Below, one piece after another: positions 54,352 to 63,182 of a stretch of 64,000 nucleotides of DNA. Below the pieces are notes generated by a model. That model ran no database searches. It had not been told where the DNA came from and worked only from the letters and a program-made list of their open reading frames with translations. Source of the stretch: Bog-159 sp963843255 (GTDB lineage: Bacteria > Acidobacteriota > Terriglobia > Bryobacterales > Bryobacteraceae); NCBI GenBank assembly GCA_963843255.1, contig CAWJJQ010000001.1, positions 62,001-126,000 on the forward strand, given 5' to 3'. Position numbers and translations under genes: made by a program. Positions within the stretch are counted from its first letter, which is position 1. Each line of letters opens with the position of its first letter.

Positions 54352-56684
54352 AATCGCAAATCGTACCCCTGCGCGCGCATCCCCTCGATCAGCCGCGCCC
54401 GGATCTCCCCCACCTCTTCCGACGAAAGCGTCCGGTCCGCCGACCCCAGCGTCACCCGGAACGACACGCTCTTGGTCCCCTCCGCCAGCGGCGGACCCGC
54501 ATACTGGCGCTGATATTCGATCGATTCCGCCAGCGGCCCTGCCAGAGCCGCCAGCTTATCGCGCAGATCGCCCGCCAGTTCCCGTCCGCCCGCCACCACC
54601 GAAAGATCGAACGCGCTCGAAGGATACCGCCGGATCGGCGTGTAGCGCATCTCCCGCGCCGCCGCCTTCTCCACCAGCGGCAGATCCAGATCCAGCATCG
54701 CCGTCCGCCCTTCACTCAACGACGGATGCAGTTCGAACAATCGCCCCATCACCGCCCCGCGCCATTCGATCTCCGCCGCGCGCGCCGGATGTTCGTACGG
54801 CCGCGCCGCCGCCGGACGCGCCTCCGCCCCCGGCATCAGGCACTGCGCCGCGCGCTTCATCTCGTACAGCCCCGCCGCCCCGTCGCCTTCTTTGCTGTAA
54901 ATGGCCGCCGCCAGGTGCGGTGCCTCGCGCGGCAAGCCCTCCGCCTGCTTGTGGATCTCCCGCCCGATTTCGAAAATCCGGAACGTATCGAAATGTTTGC
55001 TGTTCTCGAGCACGTTCCCGCGCAGCTCCGGCAGCAGCGACATGCGCAACAAGGACTGGTTCGGCGCGATCGGGTTCGCCACCGTCACATGCTCGGCCGG
55101 ATCCATGCCGAACGCCCGCGCGTCCGCCTCCTCCACGAACGAGTAGTTGTACACTTCCGTGAAGCCCTGGTCCGCAAATACCGTCCGCGCGTGCCCGTGA
55201 AACGCCCGCTCCGGATTCGCCGGCGGCACCGTCGTCAACACCGCGGGCGGCCGCGGCGCGATCGAATCGTACCCGATCATCCGTCCCACTTCTTCCACTA
55301 AATCGTCTTTGACCGAAACGTCCTTGGTCGCGCGCCACGAAGGCACCGTCACCGAAAACACGCCCGGCGCGTCTTCCGTAACGCCGAATGCCAGCCGTTC
55401 CAGAATGTCGCGCACCTCGCTCGCGCTGACTTCTTTCCCCAGCTTGCGGATCAGCCACTCCATCGGCAGCCGGATCGGCGGCGGTGGCGCGATCGCTTTC
55501 CGCTGGTCCGCCAGCCCGCCCACCAGCCGGATCCCCGGCGACAGTTCCTCCAGCAGTTCCACCGCCCGCGCCAGCCCCCGCACCGTGTTCTCCGGATCTT
55601 GCGATTTCTCGAACCGCATCGAAGCATCCGTGCGCAGTTTCAGCCCCGCCGACGTGCGCCGCACGCTCGACGCATTGAAGCACGCGCTCTCCAGTACAAT
55701 GCGCGTGGTGCCGGCAGCGATCGCACTGTCCATCCCGCCGATCACGCCCGCCAGCGCCACCGCGGCCTTTGCGTCCGCGATCACCAGGTTCGTCGCCCCG
55801 AGCGTGAATTCCTGCTCGTTCAACGCCCGGAAATATTCGCCCGCGCGCGCCCGCCGGATAAAAATCGTGTCACCGTGCAGCAGGTCGCGGTCGAACGCGT
55901 GCATCGGCTGCGCCAGCTCCGACATGATGTAATTCGTCATGTCCACAATGTTGTTGATAGGGTTCAGCCCGATCGCCGTCAGCCTGTATTGCAGCCACAG
56001 CGGCGATGGACGGATCGTGACATTCTCGAACACCAGCGCGCTATACCGCGGGCACAGATCCAGGTCCTCGATCTCTACCCCGATCGCCGCCGCTCCCGCC
56101 GGAATCCGCGACCGGTCCACCGGATCGCGCAGCGGCTTCCGCAAAATCGCCGCCACCTCCCGCGCCATCCCGTAATGTCCCCACAAATCCGGTCGGTGCG
56201 TGATCGACTTGTTGTCGATTTCGATAATGCTGTCCGGCACGCAACGAGCCAGCACCGTGTCGAAATCGCCCAACAACTCGATTTGCTCCCCCACGCCGCG
56301 CGCGATTTCTAAAATGCCCGCTGCGTCGCGATTGATCCCCAGTTCCGCGCCGCTCGCCAGCATGCCGTCGCTCTCCACCCCGTGGATCGCCTTCTTTCCC
56401 ACCGGCGCCCACACGCTGGTCATCCCCACGCGGCAATTCGGCGCGCCGCATACCACCACCTTCTCCCCGTACCGCGCCGTCTCCACCACCGCCTTCACAT
56501 TGTGGCTGCCCTTAATCGGCTCAACCGTTCTCACCAGCGCGGCCGAGGCCCCCGCCATCAGCGCGCCGGCGTCTTCGATCCCTTCGCACTCAGCCGTGCG
56601 CATGGTGATCAGCCGCTCGAGCTTACGGGCCGGAGTATCCGCACCCGGAACGTAATCGCAAATCCAGTTGTATGAGAACTTCAT
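54348..56684 (-). CDS. pheT: Phenylalanine--tRNA ligase beta subunit
   Basis: 778 residues. N-terminal MKFSYNWICDYV, EMAP/tRNA-binding-like domain (about 40-150, VCGAPNCRVGM and ESDGMLASGAELG), B3/B4 editing domain (about 200-400), B5 domain, catalytic-like core (EEVGRMIGYDSI, EVYNYSFVEEADARAFG), and the C-terminal anticodon-binding FDX-ACB domain (about 690-778, YPSSAFDLSVV). ATG 56684 overlaps the pheS stop (TGATG); the open frame continues upstream inside pheS without meaning. Functions as (alpha-beta)2. Confidence 0.95.
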   Translation of the reverse strand: MKFSYNWICDYVPGADTPARKLERLITMRTAECEGIEDAGALMAGASAALVRTVEPIKGSHNVKAVVETARYGEKVVVCGAPNCRVGMTSVWAPVGKKAIHGVESDGMLASGAELGINRDAAGILEIARGVGEQIELLGDFDTVLARCVPDSIIEIDNKSITHRPDLWGHYGMAREVAAILRKPLRDPVDRSRIPAGAAAIGVEIEDLDLCPRYSALVFENVTIRPSPLWLQYRLTAIGLNPINNIVDMTNYIMSELAQPMHAFDRDLLHGDTIFIRRARAGEYFRALNEQEFTLGATNLVIADAKAAVALAGVIGGMDSAIAAGTTRIVLESACFNASSVRRTSAGLKLRTDASMRFEKSQDPENTVRGLARAVELLEELSPGIRLVGGLADQRKAIAPPPPIRLPMEWLIRKLGKEVSASEVRDILERLAFGVTEDAPGVFSVTVPSWRATKDVSVKDDLVEEVGRMIGYDSIAPRPPAVLTTVPPANPERAFHGHARTVFADQGFTEVYNYSFVEEADARAFGMDPAEHVTVANPIAPNQSLLRMSLLPELRGNVLENSKHFDTFRIFEIGREIHKQAEGLPREAPHLAAAIYSKEGDGAAGLYEMKRAAQCLMPGAEARPAAARPYEHPARAAEIEWRGAVMGRLFELHPSLSEGRTAMLDLDLPLVEKAAAREMRYTPIRRYPSSAFDLSVVAGGRELAGDLRDKLAALAGPLAESIEYQRQYAGPPLAEGTKSVSFRVTLGSADRTLSSEEVGEIRARLIEGMRAQGYDLRL

Positions 56685-57745
56685 CAGAATTGCTGTAGAA
56701 AACGAAGATCGCCGCCCTGTAGCAGCCGGATATCGTCGATGGCATACCGCATCATCGCCAGCCGCGTCAGCCCCAACCCGAACGCGAACCCGTTCCATTC
56801 CTCCGGATCGATGCCGCTCATCCGCAGCACGTTCGGATTCACCAGGCCGCAGGGCAGCAGTTCCACCCACCCGCTCTGCTTGCATACTGGACAGCCCGGT
56901 CCCCCGCAGATCAGGCACTGGATGTCCAGTTCGAACCCCGGCTCCACGAATGGAAAATATCCCGGCCGCAGCCGCACCGTGACCTCGCGCTTGAATATCG
57001 CGGTCAGCAGCGTCTTCATGAAATAGATCAGGTGCGCCACCGACACGTCCCGGTCCACCATCATGCCTTCCAGCTGATAAAACGTGTGCTCGTGCGAGGC
57101 ATCCACGTTCTCGTTGCGGAATGCCCGCCCCGGCGCGATCATGCGCAGCGGCGGCCCCAGGCGTTCCATGCCGCGCACCTGCACCGGCGACGTATGCGTG
57201 CGCAGCAGATTGCCGTCCGTCAGCCAAAACGTGTCCTGCATGTCCCGCGCCGGATGGTCGGCCGGAATGTTCAGCGCATCGAAATTGTGATATTCGTCTT
57301 CCACCTCGGGCCCGTCGAGCACCGCGAAGCCCAGCGACGTGAACAGCGCCTCAATCTCCGCCTGGATTTGCGTAATCGGATGCAGGTGGCCGGTCTGCGG
57401 CCCCGGCGCGGGCAGTGTCAGGTCGATCCACTCCGCGTTCAGACGGGCAGCCAGCGCCTCTTCCTCGAACTGCGCCTGCCGCGCGCCCAGCGCCGATTCG
57501 AGCGCCTGTTTGGCGGCATTCAGCAGCTTGCCGACGCGCGCGCGATCCTCCGGCGCCATCTTCCCCATCTCTTTGCTGATCAGCGCCAGAGACCCTTTGC
57601 GCCCCAGCACGTCGATGCGCACCGCCTCCAGATCCTGCGGCGACCCAGCCTCCCGGATGCGGCTCAAAGCCGCGGATTCAAGCTCCGCCAACTGAAGTTC
57701 AACCATCGTGGAATCTACCCATTCTAGCTTCCGCAGCTCTGCCAT
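56684..57745 (-). CDS. pheS: Phenylalanine--tRNA ligase alpha subunit
   Basis: 353 residues from ATG 57745. N-terminal coiled coil (20-95) then the class II catalytic core: motif 2 in IAPGRAFRNENVDASHEHTFYQLEG, and motif 3 in NGFAFGLGLTRLAMM. The four-Cys stretch CLICGGPGCPVCKQSGW near residue 285 could bind zinc and is seen in part of the family. First gene of pheS-pheT-HNH. A double-hairpin repeat lies just upstream. Confidence 0.95.
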   Translation of the reverse strand: MAELRKLEWVDSTMVELQLAELESAALSRIREAGSPQDLEAVRIDVLGRKGSLALISKEMGKMAPEDRARVGKLLNAAKQALESALGARQAQFEEEALAARLNAEWIDLTLPAPGPQTGHLHPITQIQAEIEALFTSLGFAVLDGPEVEDEYHNFDALNIPADHPARDMQDTFWLTDGNLLRTHTSPVQVRGMERLGPPLRMIAPGRAFRNENVDASHEHTFYQLEGMMVDRDVSVAHLIYFMKTLLTAIFKREVTVRLRPGYFPFVEPGFELDIQCLICGGPGCPVCKQSGWVELLPCGLVNPNVLRMSGIDPEEWNGFAFGLGLTRLAMMRYAIDDIRLLQGGDLRFLQQF

Positions 57746-57769
57746 GTATGCCAAAATTCCAAAAGCGCC

Positions 57770-57808
57770 GTGGGGCAGGCTCCCAGCCTGCGGAGGGCTC
57801 TCAGCCCG
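57770..57808. repeat. Double-hairpin intergenic repeat, copy 5
   Basis: GTGGG, GCAGGCT-CCC-AGCCTGC, then GGGCT-CTC-AGCCC; 24 bp upstream of the pheS start. The rest of the gap to 57995 shows no gene. Confidence 0.8.
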
Positions 57809-57995
57809 ACCCGCCGCCGTATTCCCGCAGTCCCGACGCACTCCGGCCAGCTAGTCGAACCCCTGGCTTACTAACGCGAGCTTCATGAAGTTCTGGCGGA
57901 GTTTTTCGCGCCTTATTTCGACCGAACATCCTGATAATAGGAGTCAGGCGGGCTCGTCAACGCAACCTGATAAAACCCATCGGCGAAGGCGAGCT

Positions 57996-58184
57996 TCACG
58001 GCTCTCTCTTCGGCACACCGTAAACGTAATGATCAACCTGGCTGGAACCGTCGCTCGGCAGCTTAACGCGCACTTCATCGGGCATCGCGCCCCACAGCTC
58101 CCGAATCCGGGCCGACAGCGGCCGCTCGGTCAATTCCCGCTCGAGAATCTGGCGCGGGTGTTCCTCTGGTGACATGCCCTGCAC
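57996..58184 (-). CDS. Small protein coupled to the aldehyde dehydrogenase
   Basis: 62 residues: MQGMSPEEHPRQILERELTE, then RIRELWGAMPDEVRVKLPSD and DHYVYGVPKREP. Codon use and composition look like a real protein; no family recognised. Its ATG 58184 lies three bases after the aldehyde dehydrogenase stop, so it is probably translated from the same transcript. May be a small regulatory or structural partner (guess). Confidence 0.6.
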   Translation of the reverse strand: MQGMSPEEHPRQILERELTERPLSARIRELWGAMPDEVRVKLPSDGSSQVDHYVYGVPKREP

Positions 58185-58187
58185 CCG

Positions 58188-59645
58188 TCAATACCACCCG
58201 ATCGGCTGCTCGTTCAAATTAATATAAACCTGCTTGGTCTCCAGATACTCCTCGATCCCCCAAGGCCCCAACTCCCGCCCGAACCCCGATTGCTTGTACC
58301 CGCCCCAGGGCGCCTCCACGCACGTGGGCTGCATGTGGTTCACCCACACGATCCCCGCCCGCAGCGCCTTCACCATCCGGAACGCCCGGAAAATGTCGCG
58401 CGACCATACCGCCGCAGCCAACCCGTACGGCGTATCGTTCGCGATCCGCACTGCCTCGCCTTCTCCCTCAAACGGGATCACCGCCGCCACCGGTCCGAAA
58501 ATCTCCTCCCGCGCGATCCGCGCGCTGTTGTCCACATCCGCGAAAATCGTGGGCTCCACGTAGTACCCGCGCCCCATCGCCGCTGGACGTCCGCCGCCCG
58601 CCGCCAGCCGCGCCTCCGCCTTCCCGATCTCCTGGTATTGCCGCACCCGCTCGTATTGCTCCTTGCTCACCAGCGGCCCCATCTTGGTCTCGCGGTCGAG
58701 CGGCGCCCCCAGCCGGATGGTCTTCGCCTTCTCCACCATCGCCTCTACGAACTTCCCGTAGATCGCCTTCTCCACCAGAATCCGGCTGCCCGCCGAGCAC
58801 ACTTCTCCCTGGTTGATGAACACCCCGAACAGCGCCCCGTCGATGGCTGCCTCGAAATCCGCGTCCGCGAAAAAGATGTTGGGAGATTTGCCGCCCAGTT
58901 CCAGCGTCACCCGCTTCATGGTATCGGCCGCGCTCTTCATGATCAGCTTGCCCACCGCCGCGCTGCCCGTGAACGCGATCTTGTTCACGCCCTCGTGCGC
59001 CACTAGCGCCGCACCCGCCGTATCGCCGTAGCCCGTGACGATGTTCACTACCCCCGGCGGAAATCCCACCTCCGCAAACCAGTCCGCGATTTCCAGCGCC
59101 GTCAGCGGCGTCTGTTCCGCGGGCTTTAGCACGCATGTGCAGCCTGCCGCCAGCGCCGGCGCCAGCTTCCACGCCGCCATCAGCAGCGGATAATTCCAAG
59201 GGATGATCTGCCCCGCCACCCCCACCGGCTCGCGCAGCGCCAGGCTCAGCGCATTGTCCGGCACCGGGTTGACGTGTCCCAAGACCTTGTTCGCCAGCCC
59301 GCCGTAATATTCAAAGCAGGTGGCCGTATCGTTGATGTCGTACTCCGCCTCGACAATCGGCTTGCCGCAGTTCCGCGATTCCAGCTCCGCCAGCGCCGCC
59401 GCATTCGCCCGGATCCGCTCCGCCAGCTTGCACAGCAGCCGCCCGCGTTCCTGCGCCGAAGTCTGCGGCCACGCCCCCGTTTCAAACGCCGCTACCGCCG
59501 CCTTCACCGCCCGGTCGATGTCGCTCGCATCCGCATCCGGAACCTCGGCAATAATCTCTTCCGTCGAAGGATCATAAACCGGAAGCCAGGCCCCGCCATG
59601 GCTCTCCACCCGCTCCCCGTTGACGTACATCCGATATCGCGTCAT
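58188..59645 (-). CDS. Aldehyde dehydrogenase (betaine-aldehyde-dehydrogenase-like)
   Basis: 485 residues, NAD(P)+-dependent. Cofactor and oxyanion motifs IPWNYPLLMAAWKLAPAL and FTGSAAVGK; general base Glu in LELGGKSPN near 250; catalytic Cys in NQGEVCSAGSR near 285; EEIFGPV near 385. The substrate is not fixed by sequence; this branch includes betaine-, aminobutyraldehyde- and retinal-type enzymes. ATG 59645 chosen; the frame upstream runs through a double-hairpin repeat. Confidence 0.9.
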   Translation of the reverse strand: MTRYRMYVNGERVESHGGAWLPVYDPSTEEIIAEVPDADASDIDRAVKAAVAAFETGAWPQTSAQERGRLLCKLAERIRANAAALAELESRNCGKPIVEAEYDINDTATCFEYYGGLANKVLGHVNPVPDNALSLALREPVGVAGQIIPWNYPLLMAAWKLAPALAAGCTCVLKPAEQTPLTALEIADWFAEVGFPPGVVNIVTGYGDTAGAALVAHEGVNKIAFTGSAAVGKLIMKSAADTMKRVTLELGGKSPNIFFADADFEAAIDGALFGVFINQGEVCSAGSRILVEKAIYGKFVEAMVEKAKTIRLGAPLDRETKMGPLVSKEQYERVRQYQEIGKAEARLAAGGGRPAAMGRGYYVEPTIFADVDNSARIAREEIFGPVAAVIPFEGEGEAVRIANDTPYGLAAAVWSRDIFRAFRMVKALRAGIVWVNHMQPTCVEAPWGGYKQSGFGRELGPWGIEEYLETKQVYINLNEQPIGWY

Positions 59646-59651
59646 AACTAC

Positions 59652-59690
59652 GTGGGGCAGGCTCCCAGCCTGCAAAGGGCTCTCAGCCCG
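59652..59690. repeat. Double-hairpin intergenic repeat, copy 6
   Basis: GTGGG, GCAGGCT-CCC-AGCCTGC, then GGGCT-CTC-AGCCC, almost identical to copy 5, in the 59-bp gap between cpoB and the aldehyde dehydrogenase start. Confidence 0.8.
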
Positions 59691-59704
59691 CTCTTGCTTT
59701 ATCC

Positions 59705-60631
59705 TTAAGATTTTTTCCGCGTATGCAGAGGAGCCGCCGGACCGCACGTCAGCCCCAGGCTCTTCACCTGCGAGCGCGCCCTGCCCGCCAGATCGTTGGA
59801 CGGGAACCGCTTTACCAGTTCGCAATACTCCTGCTTGCCCTGCGTGCGCTTGCCCAGCTTCACCAGCGTGTTGCCCTTCATGTACAGCGCGTCGGGAGTT
59901 TTGCTATTGTCCGGGTACTTCTCCAGCACCATGTCGAACTCCTGTAGCGCATCGTCCAGCTTGCCCTGCTTCAGATGAATCTCCGCCACATGAAACTGCG
60001 CGCTGGGCGCCAGGCTGAGGTTGCCGTAATCCGTCAGGTATTGTGTATACTCCTGCAGCGCCAGATCGTCCTTACCCCCGCTCTGGTCCCGCATGGCGTT
60101 TTGATACAGCGTCTCCGCCGGCACCTGCGGAATGCTGCTCGATGGCGCCATCGAACCGCCGCCCGGATTGGGACTACCGCCCGGTCCCGTGGGAGGCGGA
60201 GCCACTGCCGGCGCCTGGATGCTCCGCACCGCGTTGCTGATGTCCACCATCTGTTGTTGCAGCTTGTTTACCTGGCTCGCAATATCCGCCACGGATTCCC
60301 GCAGTGCCGAAACGTCCGTGCCCATGGCGTCAACTTTGGTGCTCAAGTCAACTACCGCGGTGCCCACCTTGCTCTGCTGGTCCCGCGAGTTTTGCTGCAG
60401 GTTGCTCTGCAACAGCGCCACGGACGTATTGGCCTTGTTGGATGCATCCAGCGCCTGCTGTACCAGCACCTGAATCGCTGATAGCTTCTCGTCCTGGGAA
60501 CGCTGCAGCGTGCGCACCTGCTCCTGCAAAAGCGCCACATCCCGCTGCAATTCGACAATTTCCTTGCTGGCCGCGAACGTTAAAGAAGGGCAGATCAATA
60601 GGGCCGGCACAAGCCCACGCCAAAAGGTCAT
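59705..60631 (-). CDS. cpoB: Tol-Pal system tetratricopeptide protein (CpoB/YbgF)
   Basis: 308 residues, periplasmic. Signal peptide (MTFWRGLVPALLICPSLTFAA), a long coiled coil (25-140, LQRDVALLQEQVRTLQRS and onward), Pro/Gly linker (140-175), then TPR repeats (about 180-290, AETLYQNAMRDQSGG, KLDDALQEFDMVLEKYPDNSKTPDALYMKG). The order pal then this gene is the usual end of a tol-pal operon, where it links outer-membrane constriction with peptidoglycan synthesis. Confidence 0.9.
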   Translation of the reverse strand: MTFWRGLVPALLICPSLTFAASKEIVELQRDVALLQEQVRTLQRSQDEKLSAIQVLVQQALDASNKANTSVALLQSNLQQNSRDQQSKVGTAVVDLSTKVDAMGTDVSALRESVADIASQVNKLQQQMVDISNAVRSIQAPAVAPPPTGPGGSPNPGGGSMAPSSSIPQVPAETLYQNAMRDQSGGKDDLALQEYTQYLTDYGNLSLAPSAQFHVAEIHLKQGKLDDALQEFDMVLEKYPDNSKTPDALYMKGNTLVKLGKRTQGKQEYCELVKRFPSNDLAGRARSQVKSLGLTCGPAAPLHTRKKS

Positions 60632-60646
60632 AGGTTCTCCTCGTGA

Positions 60647-60700
60647 GCGGGACGGCCGTGCCGCCCCGCCGGTTGCGGATGGGCCGGGACTCCCCGGCCC
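60647..60700. repeat. Two consecutive hairpins between pal and cpoB
   Basis: GCGGGACGGC with GCCGCCCCGC (one mismatch, 60647-60669), then GGGCCGGG-ACTC-CCCGGCCC (60681-60700). Two-stem plan as in the GTGGGGCAG repeats but different sequence; may attenuate transcription into cpoB or protect the upstream mRNA. Confidence 0.5.
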
Positions 60701-60710
60701 TTACCTGATT

Positions 60711-61496
60711 TTACTGCCCTGTCGAGAAGTGCGCGCGGCGGTTCTTCTGCCAGCACTCCTCATTATGGTCGGTGCACTGCGGACGTTCCTTGCCGTAGCT
60801 GATCGTCTTCAGCTTATCGGCCGGTACGCCCAGTTGCGTCAGGAAGTCCTTGGCCGCGCTGGCTCGCCGGTCGCCCAGCGCCAGGTTGTATTCCGCCGAC
60901 CCGCGCTCGTCGCAATGGCCCTCGATCGAGATGGTGGCGTCCGGGAAACTCGCGAAGATCGCCTTCAATGCGTCGGCGTCTTTTGTCAAAGCCGCGCGCG
61001 CGTCTTCACGAATATCGTTCTTGTCGTAGTCGAAGTAGGCGTCCACTACGCTGCCCGACAGCATCTGCTCCAGCGATACCTTCGGAGCGGGTGCGGGCGG
61101 TGGCGCCGGCGCCGCCGGCTCGTTCACGTTCACCGTAGCCGTCGCCGTCCGGGTGCCTCCCGGACCCGTGGCCGTCAACGTGTAAGACGTCGATGCGCCC
61201 GGGAATACGCGGCGGCTGGCAGAAGCCTGCACCGTTCCGATGCCGTTGTCGATGCTCACGCTGGTCGCATCCGTAACGTTCCAACGCAGTGTGGATGATT
61301 GGCCCCGATCGATCGAGGAAGGTTCAGCCACAAACTCAGTGATGGTCGGCGCGGCGGCCGGAGCCGGGGCTGGCGCCGGAGCTGGGGCTGGCGGTGGCGG
61401 AGCCGGTGGCGGCGCTTTCTTCTTGCAGCCGGTCGCAAACATCGCCAACATCAGGCAAATTCCGATTGTGCTGATACTCCGTTTATTCAACATCAA
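60711..61496 (-). CDS. pal: Peptidoglycan-associated lipoprotein Pal, with an extra Ig-like domain
   Basis: 261 residues. Lipobox MFATGC (Cys24) after a signal peptide, Pro/Ala linker (29-50), an Ig-like beta-domain (about 51-127, TITEFVAEPSSIDRGQ to TATATVNV), a second short linker, then the OmpA-like peptidoglycan-binding domain (about 145-260: YFDYDKNDI, IEGHCDERGSAEYN, RRAHF). E. coli Pal is 173 residues and has no Ig-like domain. Outer-membrane anchor of the Tol-Pal machine. Confidence 0.92.
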   Translation of the reverse strand: MMLNKRSISTIGICLMLAMFATGCKKKAPPPAPPPPAPAPAPAPAPAAAPTITEFVAEPSSIDRGQSSTLRWNVTDATSVSIDNGIGTVQASASRRVFPGASTSYTLTATGPGGTRTATATVNVNEPAAPAPPPAPAPKVSLEQMLSGSVVDAYFDYDKNDIREDARAALTKDADALKAIFASFPDATISIEGHCDERGSAEYNLALGDRRASAAKDFLTQLGVPADKLKTISYGKERPQCTDHNEECWQKNRRAHFSTGQ

Positions 61497-61808
61497 CTAA
61501 AGCCTCCTGAAAAATGGGTGCTGGGTTCTCGGTGCTGGGTGCTGGCAACGAAGCCCCCAGCATTCAAAACTGGCACCTGAAACCTGTACGGATGCCAGGT
61601 CGTGGGCCCAAGCCGCCGGCCCATTACCTAACACTTATCACCGGGCAGCTAAAGCAGCACCGCCGGATCCGGATACCTCGTAAATACCTGCAAAGCGCCT
61701 TCCCAGCCCCTAGCCCCTAACACCCAGCACCGGGCGCGGAACGCGACCCCGCAACGCGCCTTCCCCACCACCCAGCACCTAACACCCAGCACCGGGTGCG
61801 TCAGCACC
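61497..61808. other. 312-bp gap with direct repeats between tolB and pal
   Basis: No gene. Holds a 49-bp imperfect direct repeat (61691-61739 and 61752-61800, offset 61) sharing CGCGCCTTCCC and CTAACACCCAGCACCGGG; a weaker third copy of the latter lies at about 61629-61645, and GGTGCTGGGTGCTGG at 61531 on the other strand is related. Long for a gap inside an operon. Confidence 0.6.
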
Positions 61809-63182
61809 CTATTTGCCCCATACCGGGGACTCGTTTCTTCCCGCCGTCGTCAAGCGCTTCACCTGCGTGCCGTCCGCCAGCATCGTCCAGATCTGCGGCG
61901 TCCCGCTGCGCGTCGACATAAATGCCAGGTGCCGGCCGTCCGGTGCCCACGCGGGGTTCTCGTTGCGCCCCGCCCCGTAGGTCAACTGGTTGAAGTTGCG
62001 CGTCGCCACATCCATTACAAAAACATTAAAATTTCCGGTCGCGAAACCCCGCGTCCAGGCAAACGCGATAATCTGCCCGTTCGGATGCCACGACGGGTTC
62101 GATGCTTCCCCCTCGCCGTTGCTCAGCCGCTGTACGTCCGCTCCGTCCATGTTCATGCGGTAGATTTGCTGCGGGCCCGACCGTCCCGACACAAACACCA
62201 TATCGGAGCCTGTCTTCGGATTCACCTTGGGCTCCACCTCTAAAGCGCGTGTGCTCGAAATGCGCCGCAGATTACTCCCGTCGATGTTGGCAATATAAAT
62301 CTGCGCCCAACCGGTAGCGCTCGACGAATATACCAATTGCTTGCCATCCGGTGTGAAATTCGCGGTCGCATTCAAAGACGCGACTTGATTATAAAAAGGC
62401 AAGCGCCGTCCCGTATCCGTAGAGAGAATAAATATAGCAGGATTGCCGCGAGCGAAGCTAGTAAAAGCGATTTTTGTCCCGTCCGGCGACACTGCCGGCT
62501 CGATCGATAACGAGTTCAAATGGCTGATCTGCCTCTGGTTCGACCCATCCGGGTCCATCACCCAGATTTCTTTATGTCCGGACCGGTTAGAAACGAAGTA
62601 TATCTTAGTCCCCAGTAGCGAGCTGCCCCCTAATTGGGCAATGATATCCGCTGCGAACTCGTGCGCGGTTTTCTTAGCCCCCGCCTCGTCCGGCGAGCCG
62701 AAATAGCGCTTCCCCAGCACCTGCGCCTGCGCCACGCTCGTCTGCCCCACGTTGAACAACCAGCCGTACAGGATCAGCACGTTGTTCTGTACCGCCGTGT
62801 AGCCGAATGCCAGGTAGGTGGCCGAAACCGGCGGCGAAGCCCAGTCCGAAAGCCACGCCCCGCCCCCACTGGGCGCCGGCTGCCCCGGACGTTGCGTCTG
62901 GTTCTGCGGCTGTTCCTTGAAATCCGATGGCTGCTGCGGCACCTGTAGCGGGTACATCGTCTTGGGAACGATCTTGAACAGACCCGACGCATCCAGATCG
63001 TTGTACAGCGTCTCGTTGAACGCGTTCATCAGTGGCTGCGCCGCCCCGCTGCCCCGCAAATCGGGCACCGCAATGGCCGGGCGGCCGGTATCGACAATCT
63101 TGATGCGGATATCGCTCTGCTGCGCCGCCAGCGTCATCAACAAGCCCGCCGCGGCCGCCGCTAACCACAAAGCTTTTTTCAT
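61809..63182 (-). CDS. tolB: Tol-Pal system protein TolB
   Basis: 457 residues, periplasmic. Signal peptide (MKKALWLAAAAAGLLMTLAA), N-terminal TolB domain (about 22-170), then a six-bladed propeller of PD40 repeats (SPDGTKIAFTS, TPDGKQLVYSS, HPNGQIIAFAW, APDGRHLAFMS). Directly follows the tolA-like gene with its ATG on the base next to that stop. Binds Pal and links it to the inner-membrane motor. Confidence 0.93.
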   Translation of the reverse strand: MKKALWLAAAAAGLLMTLAAQQSDIRIKIVDTGRPAIAVPDLRGSGAAQPLMNAFNETLYNDLDASGLFKIVPKTMYPLQVPQQPSDFKEQPQNQTQRPGQPAPSGGGAWLSDWASPPVSATYLAFGYTAVQNNVLILYGWLFNVGQTSVAQAQVLGKRYFGSPDEAGAKKTAHEFAADIIAQLGGSSLLGTKIYFVSNRSGHKEIWVMDPDGSNQRQISHLNSLSIEPAVSPDGTKIAFTSFARGNPAIFILSTDTGRRLPFYNQVASLNATANFTPDGKQLVYSSSATGWAQIYIANIDGSNLRRISSTRALEVEPKVNPKTGSDMVFVSGRSGPQQIYRMNMDGADVQRLSNGEGEASNPSWHPNGQIIAFAWTRGFATGNFNVFVMDVATRNFNQLTYGAGRNENPAWAPDGRHLAFMSTRSGTPQIWTMLADGTQVKRLTTAGRNESPVWGK

